From JAFECT01 sp036501825 (GTDB lineage Bacteria; Pseudomonadota; Alphaproteobacteria; Caulobacterales; Caulobacteraceae): a stretch of DNA of 64,000 bases. The position numbers and the translations under genes were made by a program. The notes under the pieces were generated by a model. That model made no database searches and was not told the origin of the DNA. It saw only the letters and a program-made list of their open reading frames with translations. Shown here piece after piece: positions 49,780 to 58,453 of this stretch. Each line of letters opens with the position of its first letter. The first letter of the stretch is position 1. The stretch lies in the NCBI GenBank assembly GCA_036501825.1, contig DASXZP010000036.1:372001-436000 (forward strand), in the 5' to 3' direction.

Positions 49780-52482
49780 ATGATCACTCGTCGCAACCGA
49801 CATACGGTGGTATTAGTCTTCTGTCTGCTCACAGCAGCACCAGCGGCAACCTCGGCCGCCGGTCTGAGTTCTCGGGCCACGTCCAGAGGCAATCAAACGG
49901 CGTCCGCGCCCTTCCCTGCGATGATCGACGCCACACCGGTGGCAGTCGCTGCGGCATCTGGCGCCGGCTCGGCAAAAACGGCGCCTGGAATTGCTGTGCA
50001 GCAACCTCTCAGCATTCAGGCTCTCCTGAGCCAACAACGAGCAACTTTGAATTACTCCCAAGTTTCGATCGCCGCCAACGGCGCGTTAGCTTTTCAGGTA
50101 ACGAGATCGCCGCTTGAAGATCCGCGAGGCGAGAATACCGTGGAAGGCTTCGGCCACTTGGCCGTTTTTGCCGTGCCTCAAGGCTCCACGAAAGCGACTG
50201 ATATAGCGAAGAAAATACGAGGGTGCGACTGGTTTGATCCCCTGTGGTCGCCAGACGGAAAGTCGCTTCTGCTAAAGTCCACGCTGGGCGGGCAGCTGCG
50301 ACTCTGGTCTTGGCGGCCCGGTGAGTCTTCTCCGCGTAAACTCAGTGAAAGGCGGGTGAATTTCACTGGCCAATCAGGCAAGGGCGCACTGTGGTTGGAT
50401 GATCAGCGGGTCCTGCTGGCAACCAGCGCGGGAGACGATGACGTTCCTTACCCGAACGACGCACCGAGTAAGGCCGAAAGATACTGGTCTATCGCGGCAA
50501 GCGGCCGTCAGCCCTCAGCCAGCGAGCTTTCTACTGAAAACAATCGTTTGAAAGTAGGAACCAGTGTCGCGCAAGATCTTTGGATTATAAACACCATAAG
50601 CAGACGTGAGGAGAAGATCGCGTCGAACGTGTTTGATTTTTCGCTGTCCCCAAACAGAAGATTTGTCGTGCTTGTCACGGGTGACAGCGCTTCTACTCGT
50701 GATGATGGGAAGATGGAAAATCATCCTTCCCCGTCAGTGAAACTGACGATTATCGATCTTGCCAGCCGTAAAGCGTCTCCGATTGACGCGGGAAACGCCG
50801 CTGACTTTGAGTTCACCTGGTCCGAAGACGCTCAATGGCTTGCGGTGCGCGCGAGTGGAACGGGCGACGGGTCGGTAAAGCTATTCGCATGGAATGTGAA
50901 CCGAAGCCGCTCGCCGACCGGTGAGATGCTGCGCCTTAAGATTGGTCATCTTGATGTCCCATCTCTTCGGGACGCCACGCTCAATGACAGCGGTGAGCTG
51001 GTTGTCCGAGGGAAAGAGGCCGATCCCGCAGGAAAGCCGGACGGATGGTACAAGTTGCGCGAAGGCTTGCCCCCCGAGCTATTGACTGGTGATCTACCCT
51101 ACACGCCCGACTTGCTGCTACTCGGAAAGACGAGTGACACGTTTATTTCAGTCGGTGGGGGTCAGGTGACTCGCCTCCGGCCAGAATTCCATGAGGTAGA
51201 AAGTCTAATGCGCGACGTGGAGCGACTTAGTCGCGCTCCGGTATTGCGAACAAATGCGGGGACTACGATAATAATTCATGCTTATGGCTCTTCCTCGCGT
51301 ACTGGTTACTATCGTTTCAACTCTGATACTCTGGAGCACAAACGTATCGATATTCCAGATGCGGGGTACGAAGGCGCAGTTTTGATCGTTCCCTCTTTAA
51401 ACGCAGATAAGGCGCTAGTCTTTGCTCGGGGGTCACATGGAGACGCGGTATTTCTAAGTTCCGAGGTAAGTAACACTATCTTGTGGGCCGCAAATTCTTG
51501 GAGGGAAAAACTGGAACTTGGTGTTGTGCAGGGGTTTCATTACACTGCGCTTGACGGACAGCCGCTCAACGGTTGCGTATTGCTGCCAGCCGGCTACCAA
51601 GCTGGAAGGAAATACCCAACGATTGTTTGGGTCTATCAGTCTTTTTCCTACCGATCGGATTGCTCAGAGTTGCGGGCGGTCTGGGGTGACGCTTCGCTGG
51701 AGGCGCCGCCGCCGATCGCTCTTCAAGTTGCGTCAGCTTATGGTTATGCGGTGCTATTTCCGAGCATGCCCTACCCGAAGGATCGTACGCAAGCGTTGAA
51801 AGCTTTGCCGGACGGCGTCTTGCCGGCCATCGATAGGGTCGTTGCCGACGGTATTGCCGATAAAGATCGCGTCTTCGTCGCTGGCCAGAGCAACGGCGGC
51901 TATTCAGTCCTTGGTCTTATCGGTCAAACAGATCGATTTAAAGCTGCCGCCGAGGAGTCAGGTTTTTCAGATCTTCTATCATATTGGGGTACTAGTGCGA
52001 ATAACCTTCGCTATGGAAAAAATCTCCCTGAGATGTTTTTCAAGATGGAGATGGCTGAGCACTATAACCCTGGGCTCGGCATCCCGGCGTGGGACGATCC
52101 CAAGATATACCTTGAGAATAGTCCTCTGTTCTTCGCGCCGCACATAAACACACCGGTCCTTCTCATGCACGGGGATATGGATATTGTCCCGATTGAGCAG
52201 GATGAGGAAATGTTTGCCGCGTTGCTGAGCCAGGGCAAGATTGCCCACTTTGTTCGTTATTTCGGCGAACCACATGTGTTTGCGAGCCCAGCGAACGTTC
52301 TCGACGCGTGGTGCCGAATGTTGTCCTGGTTCGATCGCTTCGGAGGAATCCAACGGGATCATAGTGGAGACATTGTCTTCGCGGGCGAGACCGCCCAGCA
52401 GGCTTCCGCGGGCCGGACTTTTTCCTCCGCCGACTTTCTAAGAGTCGATACGGACAGGACCAAGGCGATCAACCCGCACTGA
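49780..52482 (+). CDS. Atxe2-type lasso peptide isopeptidase, module 3
   Basis: 900 residues, longer than module 2's 767 owing to an N-terminal low-complexity region after the signal peptide (VVLVFCLLTAAPAATSAA). Propeller-like central part, then alpha/beta-hydrolase: DRVFVAGQSNGGYSVLGLIGQ holds the nucleophile (G-x-S-x-G-G), MHGDMDIVPIEQDEE the aspartate, and YFGEPHVFASPANVLDAW the histidine. Expected action: opening the lasso ring in the periplasm after import by the preceding receptor, 69 bp upstream. Low G+C throughout. Could process other cyclic or branched peptides. Confidence 0.8.
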   Translation: MITRRNRHTVVLVFCLLTAAPAATSAAGLSSRATSRGNQTASAPFPAMIDATPVAVAAASGAGSAKTAPGIAVQQPLSIQALLSQQRATLNYSQVSIAANGALAFQVTRSPLEDPRGENTVEGFGHLAVFAVPQGSTKATDIAKKIRGCDWFDPLWSPDGKSLLLKSTLGGQLRLWSWRPGESSPRKLSERRVNFTGQSGKGALWLDDQRVLLATSAGDDDVPYPNDAPSKAERYWSIAASGRQPSASELSTENNRLKVGTSVAQDLWIINTISRREEKIASNVFDFSLSPNRRFVVLVTGDSASTRDDGKMENHPSPSVKLTIIDLASRKASPIDAGNAADFEFTWSEDAQWLAVRASGTGDGSVKLFAWNVNRSRSPTGEMLRLKIGHLDVPSLRDATLNDSGELVVRGKEADPAGKPDGWYKLREGLPPELLTGDLPYTPDLLLLGKTSDTFISVGGGQVTRLRPEFHEVESLMRDVERLSRAPVLRTNAGTTIIIHAYGSSSRTGYYRFNSDTLEHKRIDIPDAGYEGAVLIVPSLNADKALVFARGSHGDAVFLSSEVSNTILWAANSWREKLELGVVQGFHYTALDGQPLNGCVLLPAGYQAGRKYPTIVWVYQSFSYRSDCSELRAVWGDASLEAPPPIALQVASAYGYAVLFPSMPYPKDRTQALKALPDGVLPAIDRVVADGIADKDRVFVAGQSNGGYSVLGLIGQTDRFKAAAEESGFSDLLSYWGTSANNLRYGKNLPEMFFKMEMAEHYNPGLGIPAWDDPKIYLENSPLFFAPHINTPVLLMHGDMDIVPIEQDEEMFAALLSQGKIAHFVRYFGEPHVFASPANVLDAWCRMLSWFDRFGGIQRDHSGDIVFAGETAQQASAGRTFSSADFLRVDTDRTKAINPH

Positions 52483-52532
52483 TTTCGAGCGGCGCGACGC
52501 ACCGCCGAAGGCGGCCTTGCAGCAACCAATTA

Positions 52533-52558
52533 GGGGGGAGGCTTAGATGCGACCCCCC
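52533..52558. terminator. Possible bidirectional terminator between module 3 and the HTH gene
   Basis: GGGGGG and CCCCCC separated by 14 nt, followed by TT; lies between two convergent genes. Weak without a U-tract. Confidence 0.3.
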
Positions 52559-52567
52559 TTGTTTGGA

Positions 52568-53497
52568 CTACCGTTCGGGGAACCGGCGCGTCCGTCTTCT
52601 GGCTATTCCGGCCAGGGTCGGCCGAGGCCGACCGGCCAGGAACGCTTCGATCTTGGCTTTGGCATCGTTGAAGCGAGGCGTGCGCCGCCCACACTCCCAC
52701 GACCAAAGTGAAGCCCCGTTCACATGCATCACCGCTGCGGCCTCCTTCTGGGTCAGACCTCGCCGGCGCCGTTCGGCGATCAGCCTTTCCGCCAGTGTTG
52801 AAGGCGGGGGCCATGGTTCGCCGCCCAGCACGCGGATAAGGGTGGCGAAGTAGCGAGCCTCAGGAACATGCTTGTCACTCTCCCAGTCCATCCACGTCCA
52901 GGGGCTGACGCCGAGTTCGAGCGCTGCCCGCTCCTGGCTAAGTCTACGAGCCTGGCGGAGGGTTCGGATGCGATTGCCGAGGGAGCCTCTAAGGTCTGCG
53001 CCTGGCGACTTGATGGGTTCATCTGCTGAGCGCTCCCCCTCCTCGATGAAAGTCTCGATCCGGCGGCGGTGCGCCAGAAGATGAACGCGTCCGCCATGCT
53101 CCCAACGCCAGAGGGTGGAGGCGTTAACGCCGAGGAGAGGGGCGACTTGGTCGCGCCTAAGCCCGCGCCTGTACCTCGCCGCTATCAGACGATCCTGGGA
53201 GGTTTGCGGTTCGGGCCACGGTTCCTGCCCAAGGAACGCGATGATCTTCGGGTAGCTCGAAACGAACGGAGGTTTGCCCCGCTCCCAATGCCTAAGTGTC
53301 CACGGCGACACGTCAAGGATCGCTGCAGCCTCCGTCAGCCGAGCTCCCAGGTCTCGCCTTTTCTGGCGAAGAAGCACCGCGAGAAGAGACGCTCCAAGCG
53401 GTTCGTCGGAGGGGCGGCAGGCCTTTAGAGCTAACGGAATTCCGGTGGTTGGAAAGGCAACGAATAGATGCCGCTGCGGCCACGGCGGCGCCGGCAA
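52568..53497 (-). CDS. Protein with four tandem XRE-type helix-turn-helix repeats
   Basis: 309 residues if the TTG at 53497 is used; that start lies in the comM fragment, so the original start may be lost or may be a GTG near 53390. Four ~60-residue HTH units follow one another: DLGARLTEAAAILDVSPWTLRHWERG; GLRRDQVAPLLGVNASTLWRWEHG; RLSQERAALELGVSPWTWMDWESD; GLTQKEAAAVMHVNGASLWSWECG. Units 1 and 3 end G-x-EPWPxP; units 2 and 4 do not, implying duplication of a two-unit block. No other domain. A DNA-binding protein that could contact several operators at once. Convergent with module 3. Confidence 0.75.
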   Translation of the reverse strand: MPAPPWPQRHLFVAFPTTGIPLALKACRPSDEPLGASLLAVLLRQKRRDLGARLTEAAAILDVSPWTLRHWERGKPPFVSSYPKIIAFLGQEPWPEPQTSQDRLIAARYRRGLRRDQVAPLLGVNASTLWRWEHGGRVHLLAHRRRIETFIEEGERSADEPIKSPGADLRGSLGNRIRTLRQARRLSQERAALELGVSPWTWMDWESDKHVPEARYFATLIRVLGGEPWPPPSTLAERLIAERRRRGLTQKEAAAVMHVNGASLWSWECGRRTPRFNDAKAKIEAFLAGRPRPTLAGIARRRTRRFPER

Positions 53498-53981
53498 GGG
53501 CCACTGCGGAAAAGCCCCGCGCTGTCAGTTGACCTACCAGGGCCGCATCTCCGGCCCGCTCCTCGACCGCATCGACCTGCAGGTCGACGTCCCGCCCGTC
53601 ACCGCGGCCGACCTGTCGCTCCCGCCGCCGTCCGAAGGCACCGCCGACGTCGCCGCCCGCGTCGCACAGGCGCGTGAGCTGCAAGACCAGCGCGCCGCCG
53701 ACCACGGCCTCGCCGAAGGCATGCGCTTAAACGCCGTCCTCTCCGGCGAACCCTTCGACCGCATCGCGTCTCCAGACGACGCCGGCAAGGCCCTGCTCAA
53801 CCGAGCCGCCGAACACGGCGCCCTCACCGCACGGGGATGGACGCGGACGTTACGTCTGGCGCGAACGGTGGCGGATTTGGAAGGTTCGACCGGCGTGTTG
53901 CGGAGACACGTCGCCGAAGCGCTGATCTATCGTCGTTCCACGTGGGAGCAGGCTGCGGGCGCCGCGGTGGCGGGGGTCTGA
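53469..53981 (+). pseudogene. comM: 5'-truncated comM (Mg-chelatase-like AAA protein)
   Basis: From about 53469 the frame reads CRCGHGGAGKGHCGKAPRCQ, then YQGRISGPLLDRIDLQVDVP, the centre of ComM (zinc-like Cys cluster and RISGPLLDRID motif), and continues to a normal C-terminus (SGVLRRHVAEALIYRRS at the end corresponds to the helical lid: VADLEGS... AEALIYR). The N-terminal ~60%, including the P-loop, is missing; sequence left of 53469 belongs to the HTH gene. ComM is a branch-migration helicase for natural transformation; this copy cannot work alone. Confidence 0.85.
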
Positions 53982-54003
53982 CGCCGGTCAGCCGCGCGCC
54001 AAA

Positions 54004-54414
54004 TCAACCGAAGGCGTGGCCTCTCTTCTTACGTTCGTGCGTGGCGCGGTCGAGCATGCGTTGCGTGGTCTCCGCCGCTTTTGCGCACTTGTCGTGCAGG
54101 GTGACCAATTCCTTGTCCGTGAGCGCTTCGATGCCCATGAACTCGTCCTCGGCGTCCGAGGAACGGATCAATTCGTCGAGCTTGGTCTGGATCGCGGCGC
54201 TGTCCCGGTTCTGCGTGTTCTGGATCAGGAACACCATCAGGAAGGTCACGATCGTGGTGCCGGTATTGATGATGAGCTGCCAGGTTTCCGAATAGTGAAA
54301 CGCCGGGCCTGATACGGCCCACACGACCACCACGAGGACGCATAGCAGAAAGGTGAACGGGTGCCCGGTCAACCGCGCCGTGGCGCTCGCGAACTTGGCG
54401 AACAGCTTGTCCAT
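54004..54414 (-). CDS. Low-affinity iron permease family membrane protein
   Basis: 136 residues from the ATG at 54414. Two membrane spans, PFTFLLCVLVVVVWAVSGPAF and WQLIINTGTTIVTFLMVFLIQNTQNRD, the latter the family's hallmark sequence (TFLMVFLIQNTQNRD); then a soluble helical tail with LDELIRSSDAEDEFMGIEALTDKEL. Family known from yeast Fet4-like and many bacterial proteins of this size; iron transport itself is not proven for the short bacterial members. Directly follows the comM fragment, convergent with it. Confidence 0.9.
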   Translation of the reverse strand: MDKLFAKFASATARLTGHPFTFLLCVLVVVVWAVSGPAFHYSETWQLIINTGTTIVTFLMVFLIQNTQNRDSAAIQTKLDELIRSSDAEDEFMGIEALTDKELVTLHDKCAKAAETTQRMLDRATHERKKRGHAFG

Positions 54415-54462
54415 GCACGCCAAACGCACGTCCGGCTGTGCCGTTCCGCAGAACCGTTCACC

Positions 54463-56400
54463 CTATGGCACGACCGGCAACCACACGGCGCTCGCGTTGT
54501 CCCCGCCGCGCAGCAGGGTGATCGTCGCCTTCTTATAGTCCCCCGGCTTGGCTTCGAAGATGTTGGGCACGTAGGTCTGGGGGTTGAGGTTGTAGAGGGG
54601 GAAGGCGCTGGAGGCGATTTCGATCATCAGGCGGTGGCCGGGTTTGATCACCGTGTTCACGTCGGGCAGGGCGAACTTGTAGTGCTGCGGCGTGTTCGCC
54701 GGGATGGCCGAGGGGTGTTCGAAACTCTGGCGGTAACGGCCGCGGAAAATGTCGGTGGCGAGCGGCAGTTCATAGCCGCCGAGTTCGGGCTGGTCGGCGA
54801 CCTGCGGCGGATAGACGTCGATCACCTTCACCACGAAATCGCCATCCGTGCCGGTGGTCGCGGCGACCAGGTCGACGATCGGCTTGCCCTGCAGACGCAT
54901 CGGTTCGGTCAGCGGCGGCGTCTCGTACATCAGCACGTCGGGTCGGCCGTCGATGAAGCGCTGGTCGCGCACCAACCAGGTGCGCCACGCGTCGCCGTCG
55001 GAGAAGTGCACCGGCCGCGGCGTATAGGGCACGGGCTTGGCGGGATCCGACACATAGGAATCCGACGCGGTCGCGCCGCCGGCGGGCTTGTCGAAGCTCA
55101 GGGCGAACCCCGCGTCGAGATAGACCGGCTTCAGCGCCGTCTTGCAGCCCTGGGCGCAGGCGCCGGGCCAATCGTCGTAGCGCTCCCAGTGGTTCAGCGC
55201 CGGATTGTAGATCGTCGCGCGCGCCAGGTTGGCGGGCGGGCCGTCGCGCAGATGCTCGTCGAAGAACGGGAACACCATGTCCTTGCGGAATTGCGCCGCC
55301 GTGTCGCCGTTCCACTCGAAGACACCCAGGTGCGTGCCGGGCCGGTTGACCTGGCTGTGGAACCACGGGCCCATCACCAGCCAGTTGCTGGATTCATAGC
55401 CCGCCGCCTTCAGCGCCGCGAACACGTGGTTGGCGCCCCACATGTCCTCCTGGTCCCACAGACCCTGCTCCCACAGCGTCGGCACGTGCGACGGGTGCGC
55501 GGCGACCAGCTTGTCGAGCGCCTGACCCTGCCAGAACGCGTCATAGGCCTGGTGCGCGTCGAGGTCGCGCATGAAGGGCAGCACGTCGAGGCCGTGGGCG
55601 CGGGCGTAGTCGCCGACCGAACCCGCTTCCAGAAACTCGGTGTAGTCGTCGTTGTTGACGCGGGTCACCGACTTGCCTTCGCCGGTCTGGCCGGTCTGTT
55701 CCGCGGCGTAGTCGATGTTGGGCACGCGGAAGGCGCCGTAGTGGAACCAGTCGTCGCCCATCCAGCCGTCGACCATCGGGCTCTCGGGCACGGCAGCCTG
55801 CAGCGCAGGGTGCGGGTTCAACAGCGCCATCACCACGGTGAAACCCTCGTAGGACGAGCCGATCATACCGACCTTGCCGTTCGACTCCGGCAGGTTCTTC
55901 ACCAGCCAGTCGATGGTGTCCCAGGCGTCGGTGGTGTGATCGACCCGGGTGGGATTGAGCGGCCCCACCGGCGGGCGCGTCATCACATAGGTCCCTTCGG
56001 AACCGTACTTGCCGCGCACGTCCTGATAGACGCGGATGTAGCCGTGCTTGACGTACTCCTCCGCTTCCAGAGGCAGGGCGTTGAGCAGGGTTGCGCTGGT
56101 CTCGTCGCGCACGTGCTTGGCGGCGTTATAGGGCGTGCGCGTCAGGATGATCGGCGCATCGTGGGCGCCCTTGGGGATCCAGATGACGGTGTAGAGCTTC
56201 ACCCCGTCGCGCATCGGGATCATCACCACGCGCTTGATGTAGTCCTTGTTCAGCGGCGTCTGTTCGAAGTGCGCGGGCACGTCGTTGAAGTCTGCGTCCT
56301 TGCCCGCAGGCGCGGGGGGCGGCGCGGCTGTGGCGGCGGCGCCGAACGCGAGGAATGAGGCCGCCGCCAGGGCGGCAAAGGTCCAGCCGATACGGGTCAC
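54463..56400 (-). CDS. CocE/NonD-type alpha/beta hydrolase (X-Pro dipeptidyl-peptidase S15 family)
   Basis: 645 residues. Signal peptide MTRIGWTFAALAAASFLAFGAAATAAP, so exported. S15 core: MRDGVKLYTVIWIPKGAHDAPIILTRTPYNA, VYQDVRGKYGSEG, and the nucleophile motif GKVGMIGSSYEGFTVVMAL (Ser at about 200). Catalytic Asp/His probably in the DEHLRDG and WFHSQVNRP segments. C-terminal beta-sandwich domain (PVHFSDGDAWR to the end), as in cocaine esterase and glutaryl-7-ACA acylase. Substrate not predictable: esters, amides or proline-terminal peptides. Confidence 0.9.
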   Translation of the reverse strand: MTRIGWTFAALAAASFLAFGAAATAAPPPAPAGKDADFNDVPAHFEQTPLNKDYIKRVVMIPMRDGVKLYTVIWIPKGAHDAPIILTRTPYNAAKHVRDETSATLLNALPLEAEEYVKHGYIRVYQDVRGKYGSEGTYVMTRPPVGPLNPTRVDHTTDAWDTIDWLVKNLPESNGKVGMIGSSYEGFTVVMALLNPHPALQAAVPESPMVDGWMGDDWFHYGAFRVPNIDYAAEQTGQTGEGKSVTRVNNDDYTEFLEAGSVGDYARAHGLDVLPFMRDLDAHQAYDAFWQGQALDKLVAAHPSHVPTLWEQGLWDQEDMWGANHVFAALKAAGYESSNWLVMGPWFHSQVNRPGTHLGVFEWNGDTAAQFRKDMVFPFFDEHLRDGPPANLARATIYNPALNHWERYDDWPGACAQGCKTALKPVYLDAGFALSFDKPAGGATASDSYVSDPAKPVPYTPRPVHFSDGDAWRTWLVRDQRFIDGRPDVLMYETPPLTEPMRLQGKPIVDLVAATTGTDGDFVVKVIDVYPPQVADQPELGGYELPLATDIFRGRYRQSFEHPSAIPANTPQHYKFALPDVNTVIKPGHRLMIEIASSAFPLYNLNPQTYVPNIFEAKPGDYKKATITLLRGGDNASAVWLPVVP

Positions 56401-56521
56401 GGGACGCTCCGGGCAAAATATCAGGCGCGTTTCGTGCCACAGCTTGGCCGCGTTGGCGAGAGCCCGAAAAGTCTCCTGCCGCGAATCAAAGACGCTCGCG
56501 ACTTTACGCCGGGCCTCAGGC

Positions 56522-57178
56522 TTAAAGTCTACCGATCAAATCACCGGCGTCGTAACCGCCGCGGCGTAAAATGCGGCTGACGCGGACGCCGCCGAAAGCC
56601 TCGATCGCCTCGCAGGTGGGATCGAGACTTGGGCTGTCCTCGCTTTCGGACACGGCGACCTCCAATACCTCGACGCCGCGCGCACGAAGCACCTCAAGCG
56701 CAGAGAGCGTGTGGCTGATGGTTCCGAGATAGGAGCCCGCGACCAGGAGCGCGGGGACGCGTAACGCCGCTATCACGTCGAGGAACGTCGCATGGTCATC
56801 GACTGGCGACATGACGCCGCCGGCGCCTTCGATGATCAGCACGCCCGACGTCTCGCGCATCCGCGTCCTGCAGAGGTCGATGACGGCGTCGGCTATGAGC
56901 GCGCGGCCTTCCATCTGCGCGGCGAGCGGCGGCGAGAGGGGTGCGCGAAACCGGAACGGGGCGACGCGCTCGATCTCCGCCATTGTCGGCGTGCGGCCGA
57001 GGGCTTCGATCAGCATCCAAGGGTCGCTGCCCTGGGGCGCGGCGGGATCGAAGCCGCTGGCTACGGGCTTCAGCACGTCGACGGCGACGCCACGACTCAC
57101 CAGCGCTCGCACCAGGGCCGCGGCGACATAGGTCTTGCCGACGTCGGTGCCTGTGCCGGTGATGAAGACGGCGGCCAT
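56522..57178 (-). CDS. bioD: Dethiobiotin synthase
   Basis: 218 residues, normal length. P-loop FITGTGTDVGKTYVAAALV at the N-terminus (GTxTxVGKT is the BioD signature), KPVASGFD for the 7,8-diaminopelargonate site, and VLIIEGAGGVMSPVDDHATFLDV (EGAGG). Converts 7,8-diaminopelargonate plus CO2 and ATP to dethiobiotin, the penultimate step of biotin synthesis, in the cytoplasm. One base separates it from bioF upstream, so the two are one transcript. Confidence 0.95.
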   Translation of the reverse strand: MAAVFITGTGTDVGKTYVAAALVRALVSRGVAVDVLKPVASGFDPAAPQGSDPWMLIEALGRTPTMAEIERVAPFRFRAPLSPPLAAQMEGRALIADAVIDLCRTRMRETSGVLIIEGAGGVMSPVDDHATFLDVIAALRVPALLVAGSYLGTISHTLSALEVLRARGVEVLEVAVSESEDSPSLDPTCEAIEAFGGVRVSRILRRGGYDAGDLIGRL

Positions 57179-57179
57179 G

Positions 57180-58334
57180 TCAGGCGGCGACGCCGAGCGC
57201 GGGCCGCAGCGCGTGCGCCAGGCGCACGATGTCCTCGTCGGCGTGGGCGGCGGTGAAGGCGAGGCGCAGGCGCGCGGTTCCCGCCGGCACGCTGGGCGGG
57301 CGGATCGCGACGGCGAGCAGGCCCTGGGCTTCGAGACGTTCCGCGGCGGCCAGCGCCGTGTCCGCTTCGCCGACGATGACCGGCACGATCGAACTTTGCG
57401 CTTCCGGCATCCGCATCAGGCGCGTGAACAGCCGCGCCTTGGCGAGCGGCTTGGCGCATAGCGCCGGATCGGCCCGGATGATGTCGAGGGCGGCGATGGC
57501 GGCGGCGGCGCAGGCGGGCGGCAGGCCGGTGGTGAAGATCAGGGTCCGCGCCCGCGTCTTGATCAGATCGATCACCGCCTGCGAGGCGCAGAGATAGCCG
57601 CCGTAGCCGCCGACGGCCTTCGACAGGGTGCCCATCTGCAGCGGCACGCGCGCGCCGGGGAACAGCGCCGCCGATCCGCGTCCGCCGCCCACGACGCCCA
57701 GGCCGTGCGCGTCGTCGCACAGCAGCCACGCGTCGTGTTCGTCGCAGAGCGCCGCCAAGCGATCCAGCGGCGCGATGTCGCCGTCCATGGAAAAGACCCC
57801 GTCGGTGAGCACGAGCGCATGACGCGCTGAACCGCGTCGCGCCGACAGCAACTCCGCGAGATGACCGACGTCATTGTGCCGGAACGTCGCGACCTCCGCG
57901 CCCGAGAGCTTGGCCCCGGCCCACAGGCAGGCATGGGCCAGGGCGTCGATCAGGATCAGGTCGCCGGGCCCGACCAGCGCCGGCGTGATCCCGGTGTTGG
58001 CGAGATAGCCGGAGCCGAACACGCAGGCCGCTTGCGTCCCCTTGAACCGCGCCAGCTTCGTTTCGAGCTCATTCAACAGGTGATGATCTCCGGTCACCAG
58101 CCGCGACGCGCCGGCGCCGGCGCCATAGGCCTCCACCGCCGCCTGGGCCGCGGCCTTCACCGCCGGGTGCTGCGACAGGTTCAGATAGTCGTTGCAGGAA
58201 AACGAGACGTAGACGCGGCCGTTTCGCTCCACGCGGACGCCGTCGATACGCCGGGTGGGCATGAGCCGCCGTCTCAGGTTATCGGCGCTCAGTTGATCGA
58301 GCTTGCCGTGCGCGAAGGCGTCGAGACTGTTCAT
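57180..58334 (-). CDS. bioF: 8-amino-7-oxononanoate synthase
   Basis: 384 residues from the ATG at 58334; the frame extends to 58454 through the divergent bioA start region, which I exclude. Alpha-oxoamine synthase motifs: FSCNDYLNLSQHPAV, GAGASRLVTGDHHLLNELETKLA, LCDDAHGLGVVGG and the PLP lysine in MGTLSKAVGGYGGYLC (about 237). Condenses pimeloyl-thioester with L-alanine. Operon with bioD; divergent from bioA with ~120 bp of shared upstream DNA where biotin control would be expected. Confidence 0.95.
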   Translation of the reverse strand: MNSLDAFAHGKLDQLSADNLRRRLMPTRRIDGVRVERNGRVYVSFSCNDYLNLSQHPAVKAAAQAAVEAYGAGAGASRLVTGDHHLLNELETKLARFKGTQAACVFGSGYLANTGITPALVGPGDLILIDALAHACLWAGAKLSGAEVATFRHNDVGHLAELLSARRGSARHALVLTDGVFSMDGDIAPLDRLAALCDEHDAWLLCDDAHGLGVVGGGRGSAALFPGARVPLQMGTLSKAVGGYGGYLCASQAVIDLIKTRARTLIFTTGLPPACAAAAIAALDIIRADPALCAKPLAKARLFTRLMRMPEAQSSIVPVIVGEADTALAAAERLEAQGLLAVAIRPPSVPAGTARLRLAFTAAHADEDIVRLAHALRPALGVAA

Positions 58335-58453
58335 GCGGGCTCTGAAGCTTGGGGAGAGCGGCGCCATAGCAGACCGCACAGGCCTCGCAAGCGAGGAATT
58401 TTGCGCGCAATCGCAGCGGGACTGCGCTAGCCAGCGGCCATGACCACGCCCCA

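Noticed and set aside
54361..56358. Very long plus-strand open frame (665 codons) opposite the CocE-type hydrolase
   Set aside because: His/Arg/Val-rich shadow typical of GC-rich DNA; the minus strand encodes a clean signal peptide and S15 motifs.
54030..56440. Reading the region right of comM as part of the island
   Set aside because: Composition and gene content (iron permease, hydrolase, biotin genes) look chromosomal, with no mobile-element genes or shared motif copies.
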